Positions 8,078 to 16,533 of a stretch of DNA of 64,000 nucleotides are shown piece after piece. Source of the DNA: Alteribacter lacisalsi (GTDB taxonomy: Bacteria > Bacillota > Bacilli > Bacillales > Salisediminibacteriaceae); the NCBI RefSeq assembly GCF_003226345.1, contig NZ_PDOF01000001.1, forward strand, positions 1,984,001 to 2,048,000, in the 5' to 3' direction. The notes under the pieces were generated by a model. That model was not told where the DNA came from, did no database searches, and saw only the letters and a program-made list of their open reading frames with translations. Position numbers and translations under genes: made by a program. Numbering within the stretch: position 1 is the stretch's first letter; each line of letters starts with the position of its first letter.

Positions 8078-9217
8078 TTACAAAACGAAAAGAACGATCA
8101 GACCCTGAACCAGGCCTACCGAACCACCAATGACAGCCCCGAATAAGGTGATCATTTTCAGTTCCTGTTTTGCAATTGAGAGAATGATCTGCTCCAGTCT
8201 GGGGAGGGGAAAGCTGTTTACCTGGTCACGGACAATCTCGTCAATTTTCAAATTCAGCAGCATCCGCTGAAGATTTCTCTCTATGATCGCAGAGAGTGTT
8301 TCCAGCACAGCCGGCATCAGCGTATCGGTCAGTCTGCTTTCATATCGGTGGGCCCACTCCCCTAGCGGTTGGTCCCATTCACTTAATACAGGCACTTTAC
8401 GTGCCACTTCTTGCGCCAGTTGTTCTGCTCGTTTCTCCCAGTTAAAGTCAGGAAGCAATTCATCAAGAGATTTTCCCTTTACCGAATTCCACTCCTTCAT
8501 TAATTGCGTTTCAATGAACTCTCTTGCTTTTTCATCCTCCAGAAGTCGGAGAAGTTCATACTGAATACGTCCGGACACGGGGATGTTGCTGACCATCCGG
8601 CCTACCATTCCCCCGAAGCTCCCTTTTGTGGAAAAATACCGGTTGACCATTTCCTCAATTTTCTGCTTCCCCTCAGGAGAACGTACATATTCACGACCTT
8701 TTTGCAGGATTGTAGATGTGATTTCCGGAATTTTTGCCCGGCTTTGCACAAGTAATGGTTTTGGCAGCCATTCATCAAGAGGCGTACTTTTGTATTCATC
8801 CGCCGTTTTCAAAATAGATCTCGTAACAGCACCTGTAAAACGTGTACGTGTGTCTTCTGAAGACCAGTTCCCGCCTGACTGGCTGTACCACCAGCCTTCA
8901 AGTGTTTCCTCGCTCGAAGAGATTTCTTTTACTTTTCTGCGGAACCATGTACGCACTTCTTCAAGGAGAGTCTCGTCGAATAATTTACTCCGTACGCCTT
9001 CGACCGTAATCAAATGCCCGGTAACAAGGCTGCCAAGCTGGACCGCAATTTCGTCTCTTCGTTTCGGGATCAGTCCGGGGGTAAATGGCAGCTTCCATCT
9101 CCCGATATAAACCGGTTTGAAAGGCCGGAAAAGCATACGAATGGCAATGAGGTTTGTGAGGCCGCCTATGAATGCCCCGATCAGGATCATCATTAATATT
9201 ACAGTTATCGTTTGCAT
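8078..9217 (-). CDS. yheB: YheB, DUF445 membrane-anchored protein
   Basis: The 379-residue protein has a hydrophobic segment at each end (about residues 5-25 and 355-377) and a long helical charged middle, the layout of DUF445 proteins. The family signature GAFIGGLTNLIAIRMLFRPF near residues 15-34 and FTPGLIPKRRDEIA after it are clear. B. subtilis YheB is 377 residues. The start at 9217 has AGGGTG eight bases upstream; two earlier in-frame starts lack spacing. It is divergent from the yheC/D-type operon, and it lies just upstream of yheA in its own direction. A membrane role in spores or envelope is only suspected. Confidence 0.9.
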   Translation of the reverse strand: MQTITVILMMILIGAFIGGLTNLIAIRMLFRPFKPVYIGRWKLPFTPGLIPKRRDEIAVQLGSLVTGHLITVEGVRSKLFDETLLEEVRTWFRRKVKEISSSEETLEGWWYSQSGGNWSSEDTRTRFTGAVTRSILKTADEYKSTPLDEWLPKPLLVQSRAKIPEITSTILQKGREYVRSPEGKQKIEEMVNRYFSTKGSFGGMVGRMVSNIPVSGRIQYELLRLLEDEKAREFIETQLMKEWNSVKGKSLDELLPDFNWEKRAEQLAQEVARKVPVLSEWDQPLGEWAHRYESRLTDTLMPAVLETLSAIIERNLQRMLLNLKIDEIVRDQVNSFPLPRLEQIILSIAKQELKMITLFGAVIGGSVGLVQGLIVLFVL

Positions 9218-9342
9218 CAGCATCACCCTAAGGAGTATTTGCACCATTAACTTCAGCGTTTCATAGTATACGGTATCCGCCCGCCCAGCCTTGTAATCAG
9301 CATGTCTTAGCGTACCAGGAACAGCCGGCAGGCGGGTAAAAG

Positions 9343-9371
9343 GAATCGTTTATCCTTTTATGTCATATAGA
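9343..9371 (+). promoter_or_regulatory. Candidate sporulation (sigma-E-like) promoter for the ATP-grasp operon
   Basis: GAATCGT and CATATAGA are separated by 14 bases, 20 bases before the first ATP-grasp start. The -10 matches sigma-E consensus CATACAnT at six of eight positions and the spacing fits sigma-E or sigma-K better than sigma-A. No sigma-A promoter is obvious in the 137-base divergent gap. The call is by eye. Confidence 0.4.
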
Positions 9372-9391
9372 GTATCAAATGAGGGATGTCC

Positions 9392-10780
9392 ATGACCCTT
9401 GATTTTACAAGACGAGAGCACAGCATCCGTTTCATCCAGCGGGATGACAGCGGTACAGCGCTTCGGCTGTTCATACCGGACAGCTTTGCAAAAGAGTTCG
9501 ATTACAAGGAAGGTGACACTGTCACCATCAGGGCTGGCAAGTGGGAAAAAGAATTACAACTGATGCCTGTAAAAGACCTTCCTGCATTATGTTTCGGCAT
9601 TCACTCATCACTATTCCCTTTCCCGCAACTGTTAAGCACCGATACCCCATTTCGTCTCGAACGGTATTTGAAACACGAGTGGCGGATCGGCCCGGTAGTC
9701 GGTCTGCTTGTAAACGATGCAGGCAGCAGTCCTCTGAGTTTCGGGGCATTGAGCGGGTTCGCAGAGGAAATGGCCCGTCATGCTGCCGAGCGGAACACTC
9801 TTTTTTTTGTTTACCCGTTCAACCAAATCTGGACACCAGCGGGAGGTTCCGGCTTCTTCCGGGATGGTGTGTCTTGGATTACAACGGATACGCCGCTTCC
9901 GGACGTTATTTACAACCGTCTTTCAACAGCGTCTAAAGAGCAGTCAGACGCTGGAAAATCCCTGTTCTCTCTATTAAAACAAAATCACGTTCCCTATTTC
10001 AACGAACGGTTTATTTATAAATGGGAAATGCATGAACTCCTCGCCAGACACGAGCACCTTCACCCTTTTCTTCCTGAGACGGTGCTTGCTTCCGACAGAG
10101 ATGGTGTACTGAACATGACGAGAAAACACGGGCAGCTATATATAAAACCGGTACGCGGCCGTGAAGGAAACGGGATCATCCGTCTCACTTGCGAACCGGA
10201 AGGCCTTTGTGCGGAGTATCCATCGGACAGCGGCCGAGAGCCTCGAATATTTAGAACCTTTGATAAGTTCTACGAAGCATTGCGCCCCCGCCTGAAAAAG
10301 AAACCGTATCTTGTTCAGCAGGGCATTCCTCTTTTCACAGTTGATGATGGACTTACGGATATCCGTGTCCTTACTGTAAAAAACGAAGCCGGAGAGTGGC
10401 AAGCAGTCTCCAAAGTCGCCCGTTGCGGCGTAAAGGATCAAATTGTCTCCAACGTAGCCAAGGGAGGCGAACAAAGAAATGCGGCCGATGTTCTCACCGA
10501 GACATTCAGTGAACCATACGCTTTTCATCTTGCGCGTTTGTTAAATGAACTTGCCGTGGAAATTGCTTCGGCAATCGACAGCGAGCTTGGCAATACCGGG
10601 GTTTTCGGTGAATTCGGGATTGATATCGGGATCAGTGCCGATGGCCGGCCATGGATTCTGGAGGTGAATACGAAGCCTTCAAAATCCGCCGATCCATTCC
10701 ATGATCAGACAGCCTCTGTCCGCCCTTCGGTAAAAACCCTGATCGCTTTTTCCCGCTGCCTGAGCGGTGTTTTTGATTAG
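9392..10780 (+). CDS. YheC/YheD-family ATP-grasp protein, copy 1
   Basis: The 462-residue protein has an N-terminal beta-rich region of about 60 residues, a middle domain with the family motif PDVIYNRL near residue 170, and a C-terminal ATP-grasp fold: FNERF...KWEMHELL, the ATP-binding Lys and Gly-rich loop in YIKPVRGREGNGI, DIRV near residue 328 and the metal-binding E-x-N in WILEVNTKPSKS. B. subtilis YheC (363) and YheD (453), described as spore-coat associated, are the closest named relatives. The ATG at 9392 has GAGGG six bases before it; the ATG at 9386 abuts that site. It is first of four coupled family members. The reaction, presumably ATP-driven ligation, is unknown. Confidence 0.88.
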   Translation: MTLDFTRREHSIRFIQRDDSGTALRLFIPDSFAKEFDYKEGDTVTIRAGKWEKELQLMPVKDLPALCFGIHSSLFPFPQLLSTDTPFRLERYLKHEWRIGPVVGLLVNDAGSSPLSFGALSGFAEEMARHAAERNTLFFVYPFNQIWTPAGGSGFFRDGVSWITTDTPLPDVIYNRLSTASKEQSDAGKSLFSLLKQNHVPYFNERFIYKWEMHELLARHEHLHPFLPETVLASDRDGVLNMTRKHGQLYIKPVRGREGNGIIRLTCEPEGLCAEYPSDSGREPRIFRTFDKFYEALRPRLKKKPYLVQQGIPLFTVDDGLTDIRVLTVKNEAGEWQAVSKVARCGVKDQIVSNVAKGGEQRNAADVLTETFSEPYAFHLARLLNELAVEIASAIDSELGNTGVFGEFGIDIGISADGRPWILEVNTKPSKSADPFHDQTASVRPSVKTLIAFSRCLSGVFD

Positions 10781-10810
10781 CAAAAAGTTACAGTAAAGGA
10801 ATGATAACTC

Positions 10811-11908
10811 ATGAATATTGCTTTCGGCATATTACAGCTCTCTTCCGAGCAGGAAAAAGAGTATATTACCCAGATCGCACTCAGAGGCGCTGCCAGCCGG
10901 ACCCCTGTCTATGTGTTTACTCCTGCAGACTGGGATCCTGAAACGAACCTTGTTCAGGGCCGAAAATTCGACCCGGCCTCCCTGTCCTTTCAGGAGGAAG
11001 AGTTTGTACTTCCCAAGATTATCTATGACCGCTGCTTTTACAACCGTTCAGATGAATCAAAAAAAGCAATGGCCCTCGTCAGACAAATGAAGGAAAGAAC
11101 CATTTTTCTCGGTTACGGTCTGCCGGATAAGTGGAAGGTGTATGAATCCCTTGCGGCGAATCCAACACTTCAAGAGTACCTGCCGGAAACGAAACTGCTG
11201 AAGCCGTCTAACCTGATTACCATGCTAAAAAAGTTCAAAACAGTTCTGATTAAACCAGCCACAGGTTCAGGAGGCAAAGGGATTCATACTGTCACACGTA
11301 CAAAAAGCGCGTTTATATGGACCGACGCCCATACAGGTCAGCAGACCTCCCACCGTTACACACCTGACGGGCTTCACGAAGAGCTTGTCCGTCGTACCGG
11401 AGGCCTCGCCTACCTGATCCAGCCGTTTCTGTCCTTGAAAAACGAAAATGATGCACCGTTTGATCTGCGCGTAGTTCTCAGGAAGAACCGGAGTGGCGTC
11501 TGGAATGAACTCGGCAGAGGGATCCGGAAAGGAAGCAGCGGGGGAATTGTTTCTAACCTGAATGCAGGCGGCACGATTGTGCCTTCGTCTGAATATACCT
11601 TCACACCTGATCAGCAGGAGCAGCTTGATACAATTCTCAGAACAATTGGGTCCTGTCTGGAAGACGCGCACCACCGCCTGTTTGAACTTGGTGTAGATTT
11701 TGGAATTGATGCTGAAGGGAATTTGTGGATCCTTGAAGTGAATTCAAAGCCTGGTTTACAGACGGTTCTTTATACAACCGGCCTGAAAGAAAGGATTCAG
11801 GTTTATGAAGGCCCTCTCGTTTCCTATTTGCATATCCGGAAATGGCTTCTCTCTAAGAACAAAAAGCACCGGAAAGGAGCACGAGCCGCCCATGAACAGA
11901 ATCGTTAA
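10811..11908 (+). CDS. YheC/YheD-family ATP-grasp protein, copy 2 (short, YheC size)
   Basis: This 365-residue member lacks the N-terminal beta region of copies 1 and 3 and matches the size of B. subtilis YheC. It has PKIIYDRCFYNR near residue 70, DKWKVYESL, the ATP-binding LIKPATGSGGKGI, FDLRVVL, and the metal site WILEVNSKPGLQ. It starts 30 bases after copy 1 and its end overlaps copy 3 by 17 bases, so the genes form one operon. All catalytic-fold residues look intact. As for the others, a ligase role in spore envelope assembly is inference from family association only. Confidence 0.87.
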   Translation: MNIAFGILQLSSEQEKEYITQIALRGAASRTPVYVFTPADWDPETNLVQGRKFDPASLSFQEEEFVLPKIIYDRCFYNRSDESKKAMALVRQMKERTIFLGYGLPDKWKVYESLAANPTLQEYLPETKLLKPSNLITMLKKFKTVLIKPATGSGGKGIHTVTRTKSAFIWTDAHTGQQTSHRYTPDGLHEELVRRTGGLAYLIQPFLSLKNENDAPFDLRVVLRKNRSGVWNELGRGIRKGSSGGIVSNLNAGGTIVPSSEYTFTPDQQEQLDTILRTIGSCLEDAHHRLFELGVDFGIDAEGNLWILEVNSKPGLQTVLYTTGLKERIQVYEGPLVSYLHIRKWLLSKNKKHRKGARAAHEQNR

Positions 11909-13268
11909 ACGGTGGAAAATAACCCATCATCCGAAAGCTTCAGTATTTCTCCCTTCGTCCTTTATGGAAGAGCAGAACCTGAGGGAAGGGGAGCCCTTTA
12001 CCTTCCAGTTCGGCACAAAAGAATTGACGATTACTATTCGTCAAAGTGCTGTAAATGAATTTGAAATGAGTGAAGATGTTAAAGAGCGCCTTTATCTGCC
12101 TGTTCATGCTCCACTCGCTCTTCATGCAGACCGGCAGAGCCGGATTCTGGCAGCCGGTCCGCATATCGGGATCTATACGGCCGGGTTTACCCAGTCTCTC
12201 CTGCGGCCTGCCGGAGACCGTTCCTTCTTATTTTCAAAATATCTTATTGCGGCCCGTAAAGCCGGGATCAGCTGCTTTCTGTTTGGCGCCCCCCATATTC
12301 AGTGGGAAGACGGACTGGTAGAAGGCTATGTATATGATCAGGAGGGATGGAAAAAATCACTTCTCCCTCTTCCCGATGTTGTGTATGACCGGATCCCGAA
12401 CCGGAAAACCGAAGCCCATCCAGGTTATTCTGAAGTAAGGGAGCGCCTTCAAAATGAGTATCAGATCCCCTGGTTTAATCCAGGGTTCTTTGACAAATGG
12501 AAGGTTCATCAGTCCATAAGCGGGACTGACGCTTCACGCTTTCTTCCTGAGACCATCCTGGGACCGGATACAGCAAAAGTGAAAGCTTTTCTTAATACCC
12601 ATCACCACGTTTACATCAAACCGGCAAAAGGAAGTCTCGGGATCGGTATTCATCAGATCCTTTACGTTCCAGAAGAAAATATGTACTACTGCCGATTCCG
12701 TGATCATAATAAAAACCGGCTGCGCCGCTATAGTTCACTTCAACGCCTGTTAAAGAAACAGTTTCCTTCCGGATTAAGGCAGATGGTTGTACAGCAGGGG
12801 ATCCAACTCCTGTCATCCGATCAGAAGCCGGTGGATTTCAGAATCCATACGAATAAAGACGAGCACGGACAGTGGCAGGTCAGTGCTTTCGCTGCAAAAA
12901 TAGCCGGGATTGGCAGTGTTACAACCCATGTTAAAAGCGGTGGTAAAGTAAAGTCACTTCAGGAACTTAAACATGACACGGTCATAACAGATCGACAATA
13001 CGAAGCATTGAAACAGGCTGCTCTGGAGATCAGTGAAACGATCGATCGTGAAATGGATGGTCATATCGGTGAAATCGGATTTGATTTCGGCATTGATACA
13101 AACGATCAGATATGGATGTTTGAAGCCAATTCCAAGCCCGGACGGTCAATTTTCAGCCATCCGAGTCTTAAACGCGACGACTACCATACCCGTCATCTTC
13201 CCTTTGCCTACGGCACCTATTTGTTTAAACAAATGCTCAGACGGGACACTCCGGTTTATTACCGATGA
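11892..13268 (+). CDS. YheC/YheD-family ATP-grasp protein, copy 3
   Basis: The 458-residue protein again has the N-terminal beta region (VFLPSSFMEEQNLREGE resembles the same region of copy 1), then PDVVYDRIPNRK near residue 160, FDKWKVHQ, the ATP-binding YIKPAKGSLGIGI, VDFRIHT and WMFEANSKPGRS. The start at 11892 (MNRIVKRW) was chosen because AAAGGAG lies 12 bases upstream, rather long, and because the upstream 29 codons overlap copy 2. The stop overlaps the start of copy 4 in ATGA. The protein looks complete and active. Confidence 0.86.
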   Translation: MNRIVKRWKITHHPKASVFLPSSFMEEQNLREGEPFTFQFGTKELTITIRQSAVNEFEMSEDVKERLYLPVHAPLALHADRQSRILAAGPHIGIYTAGFTQSLLRPAGDRSFLFSKYLIAARKAGISCFLFGAPHIQWEDGLVEGYVYDQEGWKKSLLPLPDVVYDRIPNRKTEAHPGYSEVRERLQNEYQIPWFNPGFFDKWKVHQSISGTDASRFLPETILGPDTAKVKAFLNTHHHVYIKPAKGSLGIGIHQILYVPEENMYYCRFRDHNKNRLRRYSSLQRLLKKQFPSGLRQMVVQQGIQLLSSDQKPVDFRIHTNKDEHGQWQVSAFAAKIAGIGSVTTHVKSGGKVKSLQELKHDTVITDRQYEALKQAALEISETIDREMDGHIGEIGFDFGIDTNDQIWMFEANSKPGRSIFSHPSLKRDDYHTRHLPFAYGTYLFKQMLRRDTPVYYR

Positions 13269-14428
13269 TCATTCATTTTGATCAGGAAAAACAGGCATGG
13301 TATACCGAATCGCAAGAGGAAGGGCTTACCCTGGGTACCCTTCCCCTGCTTCCGGCGGGAGAAAAGCCGCTCACGGAAGGAACAGTATTTTTAACCGGAA
13401 TGCGCGGTAACGAAGCTGGCCCCGTCATTGCTGTTCTTACAGGAGGCCACCCCTCCAAACCATTCTCCGGTGATGAACTTCTGTACCGTACCCTTCACGA
13501 GGAAGCATGCGCTCAAGGGGGGGTTGTGGCTGTAGTCCCGATTTCGGACATATCAGGAATTGACAGTATGACAGGCTATGTGCATTTGGAAAACGGCGGA
13601 TGGACACCTGTACCAATCGGCTCCCCCCACGTGATTTACAATCGTGTCCCTGCACGCAAGGTCGAAAAAAGCGAAGCCTTTCTGACTATCCGCCAGGCTG
13701 CCAGGGATGCAGAAATTCCCTTTTTCAATGAAGCGTTTTTGACAAAATTAATAATCGACAAAACATTAAGAGGCGATCCTGAGCTGGCAGAATTTCTCCC
13801 GTGCACCGAAAAGCTCGAAAGCCGGGAGCAGTTTATGCGATGGGCGAAATCCCGCGATGCTTTTCTGCTGAAGATCAGCAGCGGATCCCGGGGCAGAGGC
13901 ATTTATCTGATAAAGAAATCTGCGTCAGGCTTTCTTAGCCTCCAATCACGGAAAGGAACGCTTGCGCCGGTTTCTGCAAAAGGATGCTGGCGTTTTATTG
14001 AATCTGCCATCTCATCCAGGACCTTTCTGCTCCAGGATTACATCGCCCTCAAACAGCATCAGGGCCGCAAGTTTGATTTCCGCCTTCTTCTGCATCAGAA
14101 CCAAAATGGCTGGATGTGCAGCGGCGTCGGGATTAGGCAGGCCGGACAAGGTCAGGTAACGACCCATTCCATGTACGGAGGGGATCTGCTCACGCCTGAA
14201 AATACAGATATTGATCCTGCTCCTGTTATAGAACTTGCTCTTCGTGCCGCCTCTCTTTTTTCACCTTCTTTTACCGAGCTTTCCATGGATATCGGCTGCG
14301 ATGAGCATAACCGGCTCTGGCTGTTTGATATTAACAGTAAACCGATGATTTTTGACGAACATGCCATTCGGCTCAAAGGAGCTTCCAATCTTTTGTCCAT
14401 CTGTCATGAAAAGGCCGGTTTTGCCTGA
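13265..14428 (+). CDS. YheC/YheD-family ATP-grasp protein, copy 4 (divergent active site)
   Basis: The 387-residue protein has the family motifs PHVIYNRVPARK near residue 120, FLTKLIIDK, and KFDFRLLL, but the phosphate-binding strand reads LLKISSGSRGRGI instead of IKPA-G-GGKG, lacking the Pro, and the metal-binding strand reads WLFDINSKPMIF with Asp in place of Glu. It may still bind nucleotide, but with altered chemistry or specificity. It is coupled to copy 3 by an ATGA overlap. It is the last gene of the operon; only a weak hairpin follows, then a dispersed repeat. Confidence 0.84.
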   Translation: MIIHFDQEKQAWYTESQEEGLTLGTLPLLPAGEKPLTEGTVFLTGMRGNEAGPVIAVLTGGHPSKPFSGDELLYRTLHEEACAQGGVVAVVPISDISGIDSMTGYVHLENGGWTPVPIGSPHVIYNRVPARKVEKSEAFLTIRQAARDAEIPFFNEAFLTKLIIDKTLRGDPELAEFLPCTEKLESREQFMRWAKSRDAFLLKISSGSRGRGIYLIKKSASGFLSLQSRKGTLAPVSAKGCWRFIESAISSRTFLLQDYIALKQHQGRKFDFRLLLHQNQNGWMCSGVGIRQAGQGQVTTHSMYGGDLLTPENTDIDPAPVIELALRAASLFSPSFTELSMDIGCDEHNRLWLFDINSKPMIFDEHAIRLKGASNLLSICHEKAGFA

Positions 14429-14447
14429 TGGCCCGGCTTTTTTCTTT
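14410..14447 (+). terminator. Weak terminator of the ATP-grasp operon
   Basis: GCCGG and CCGGC arms are flanked by AA and TT pairs with a one-base bulge, followed by a T run. It overlaps the last codons of copy 4. Confidence 0.5.
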
Positions 14448-14464
14448 TGCTGTGATTGTATAGA

Positions 14465-14685
14465 TTGTTGCTTTTTTAACATCTAATTATGGAGCGAAAG
14501 GCGGCGACTCCAGCGACGAGCGTTTGCTTCTCGAAAAAGCTGCGAGTTGCTTCGACGCAGACCGCTTCGAAGGGCATGCTGGCAGAGGAAGAAGCAGGAA
14601 CTTTCCCGAGGAGGCTGAAGCGATGCCCGCGGAAAGCGTCCGCCTGTAGCGTCTATAGCTACAATCCTTCCGAAAAGAGCCTTTT
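14465..14685 (-). repeat. Dispersed repeat, copy R2, inverted orientation
   Basis: Read on the minus strand this carries GGACGCTTTCCGCGGGCA, TCAGCCTCCTCGGGAAA, GCTTCTTCCTCTGC and TGCGTCGAAGCAACTCG in the same order as in the 58.1 kb copy. Its minus-strand left end is GGCTCTTTTCGG and it has GCAACAATC near the other end. It fills the 342-base gap before yheE and creates a spurious N-terminal extension of the yheE reading frame. Confidence 0.75.
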
Positions 14686-14770
14686 CTTTTGCGCGCCTGC
14701 TGAACTCCAGCTGATTATGGTAAGATGGTGTGAGGAAAATCAGACAACTTCAGGTAAAGGCGGGAACAGT

Positions 14771-14995
14771 ATGCTTTCACACTTTCACTACCGGGAAATC
14801 AAAAATAACATGATCAACCGGGAATGGAGCTTTGAGTTTTATTATAAGCAGCAACAGTATAAAGGCTCGTACTATAAGGACGGCTCAATTAAGTGGACAA
14901 GCCCGGACAAGGGAAAAATGAGCCCGGAAGAGCAGACATTTCTTGAGTCCTGCGTCCACGACCTGATGCTTTATCACGTTTATGAAGATCACTAG
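14771..14995 (+). CDS. yheE: YheE-like small protein (DUF5342)
   Basis: The 74-residue protein MLSHFHYREIKNN... ends LMLYHVYEDH and resembles B. subtilis YheE, which has the same size, the same MLSHF start and a HVY end. The ATG at 14771 has AAAGGCGGG eight bases upstream; the longer upstream frame is repeat sequence. In B. subtilis yheE sits between yheD and sspB, and here it likewise follows the ATP-grasp genes and precedes the spore protein gene. Function is unknown; aromatic and Lys-rich composition suggests a small soluble protein. Confidence 0.82.
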   Translation: MLSHFHYREIKNNMINREWSFEFYYKQQQYKGSYYKDGSIKWTSPDKGKMSPEEQTFLESCVHDLMLYHVYEDH

Positions 14996-15074
14996 CATGA
15001 CCCGGCGGTCAATCACGCACACTACCTGTAAACAGGACTGCAGAACATCAGCGTCCGGACAGGGAGGAAAACAT

Positions 15075-15257
15075 ATGTGTGAAAAAAAAGATCTCGAAAA
15101 TCAGGGCCGGCAGGAAGCGTATCTCGATGTGGACCGCATGACCAACGAAGGTCTTGCCGGTGGCAAGGACCATATCGCTTTTGGAAAGCGTCAGATTGAG
15201 GAATCACAGGATATTCACGAGGAAGAAGCGCCGCGTTCATCCGGAAAAAAAGACTGA
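15075..15257 (+). CDS. Small hydrophilic protein of unknown function
   Basis: This 60-residue protein starts at an ATG with AGGGAGGAAAACAT before it, a near-ideal site. It is strongly charged, without hydrophobic segments, and contains YLDVDRMTNEGLAGG in the middle. The frame extends upstream but without a ribosome site. I do not recognise the family with certainty. It lies 80 bases after yheE and is closed by a hairpin. Small hydrophilic proteins of this kind are common in spores, but that link is only context. Confidence 0.65.
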   Translation: MCEKKDLENQGRQEAYLDVDRMTNEGLAGGKDHIAFGKRQIEESQDIHEEEAPRSSGKKD

Positions 15258-15261
15258 CAAA

Positions 15262-15305
15262 CGGGGGCACCTGGAGCGTTTAAGCTCACAGCAGGTGCTC
15301 CTTTC
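15262..15305 (+). terminator. Terminator after the 60-residue protein gene
   Basis: GGGGGCACCTG and CAGGTGCTCCT arms with an inner GAGC/GCTC stem, followed by a short T-rich tract. Confidence 0.7.
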
Positions 15306-15409
15306 CTGTATTTTTCCTGCGACAGTTCCAGAAGCTTCGGTTGCCAGAGCCTGTCTGTCTTTCTATAATAGTCTTTAGCAGACTGACATCAGAAAGGATA
15401 CCGTTAAGC

Positions 15410-16309
15410 ATGCTTGATAAAATAGAAAAGAAATACGCTCATGCACTTGCCGGCACCGGTGATGAAGCTTCTGCCACCCTCCTTACACTTCAGGATGAAG
15501 CCGGCAGAAAAATAAAATTAAAACGGAGTGCGCTGACTGAGGAAGAAGAATCCCTTTTGAATACCCTTTTCGGCGGATCAGCCGGGCACAGAGCTGCGCC
15601 GGTTACAGAGTCAGACCAATGCTGGACCGATCTGCTGTTAAACGGTGAGTTGCCTGACCATAAAAGTCTTTCTCTTCCCGTACGCTTTATTCATTTTTCT
15701 CTCAAGGGCGAACTCAGTGATCACGAAGGCTTTACCGTAGCGGTCAACAGCCTTTTCAGTTCAGCTGAAGCTCTTGTCTGGTCAAATTCATCTGACGGCG
15801 TCCTGGTTCAGCGGCTGGATGAAAATTTTGAAGATGACCAGCCTGACCAGAGAACACTCGATGCTCTTACGGGCGATTTTTACGTGCAGCTTTCATTTTT
15901 TTCCGGTTCTCCGCAGTCGGAAAGCGGCATGCTGAAACAGCAGTTTGAACAGGAGCAAAGGATGTTTAAAGCGGCCCGCACCTACTCACCTTCCCAGCAT
16001 GTATATCACGAAAAAGAAGTCCTCTCACACTGGCTGCTCAACAGCCTGGACAACGAAACAGAATCGATTCTGAAGGAACAGCTTGAGGCTGTCCGTAACG
16101 ATCACGATCTGCTTTATTCCGTCAGAGTGTACCTCGAATGCAATATGAACACCTCGATGGCGGCGAAGAAAATGTTTGTCCACCGTAATACCCTGCAGTA
16201 CAGGGTGGATAAGTTTATTGACAAGACCGCACTCGATATTAAGCAGTTCCCAAATGCAGTTGCCGCTTATCTTACTATTCTTGCTCTGCATTCCAAAAAG
16301 AAAGCATAA
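15410..16309 (+). CDS. PucR/CdaR-type helix-turn-helix transcriptional regulator
   Basis: The 299-residue protein ends in the PucR-type winged HTH (about residues 230-290): LECNMNTSMAAKKMFVHRNTLQYRVDKF, whose NTLxYRxxKI signature is diagnostic of the HTH_30 family. The first 200 residues are an unassigned sensor-like region. The ATG at 15410 has AGAAAGGA upstream; earlier codons lie in the preceding terminator area. It is directly upstream of msmX with its own terminator between, so it may be an independent unit or regulate msmX. The ligand is unknown; relatives sense carbohydrates or purines. Confidence 0.8.
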   Translation: MLDKIEKKYAHALAGTGDEASATLLTLQDEAGRKIKLKRSALTEEEESLLNTLFGGSAGHRAAPVTESDQCWTDLLLNGELPDHKSLSLPVRFIHFSLKGELSDHEGFTVAVNSLFSSAEALVWSNSSDGVLVQRLDENFEDDQPDQRTLDALTGDFYVQLSFFSGSPQSESGMLKQQFEQEQRMFKAARTYSPSQHVYHEKEVLSHWLLNSLDNETESILKEQLEAVRNDHDLLYSVRVYLECNMNTSMAAKKMFVHRNTLQYRVDKFIDKTALDIKQFPNAVAAYLTILALHSKKKA

Positions 16310-16321
16310 ATATTTCCGGTT

Positions 16322-16352
16322 CAAAAGGCGGCGTTCCTGCTCCGCCTTTTTA
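16322..16352 (+). terminator. Terminator after the PucR-type gene
   Basis: AAAAGGCGG and CCGCCTTTT arms around a ten-base loop, then T residues. Confidence 0.9.
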
Positions 16353-16390
16353 TCTTTGTGGACCTGCTGCAGTTTTTTCTCCTGTTCAAA

Positions 16391-16404
16391 AGAAACCGTT
16401 TCCA
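16391..16404 (+). promoter_or_regulatory. Catabolite-responsive (cre-like) element upstream of msmX
   Basis: AGAAACCGTTTCCA matches the CcpA-site pattern TGnAAnCGnTTnCA at all fixed positions except the first. It lies 130 bases before the msmX start. Two more GAAAGCG half-site-like sequences lie at about 16456 and 16490 but fit poorly. Confidence 0.5.
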
Positions 16405-16410
16405 CGCATT

Positions 16411-16438
16411 GCACAAAAAACATGCATAAGGTTTGTGC
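16411..16438 (+). promoter_or_regulatory. Inverted repeat upstream of msmX, possible operator
   Basis: GCACAAA and TTTGTGC form a seven-base perfect dyad with a 14-base spacer centred between the cre-like site and the gene. It is not followed by T residues, so not a terminator. The binder is unknown. Confidence 0.35.
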
Positions 16439-16533
16439 ACGTTTACAATAGTCAGATGAAAGCGTTCAAGGTACACTTAGTACAGTTAAAAGAAAGCGCT
16501 TCACACAGCGTTGCATCTACTGGAGGTAATCAT

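Noticed and set aside
8583-9110. Plus-strand frame of 175 residues opposite yheB
   Set aside because: Antisense to DUF445 gene with Ser/Arg-rich composition expected from reverse translation of that gene; no start signal.
14489-14770. N-terminal extension of the yheE frame by 94 codons
   Set aside because: It reads through dispersed repeat R2 and lacks a ribosome site; YheE has about 72 residues in B. subtilis.
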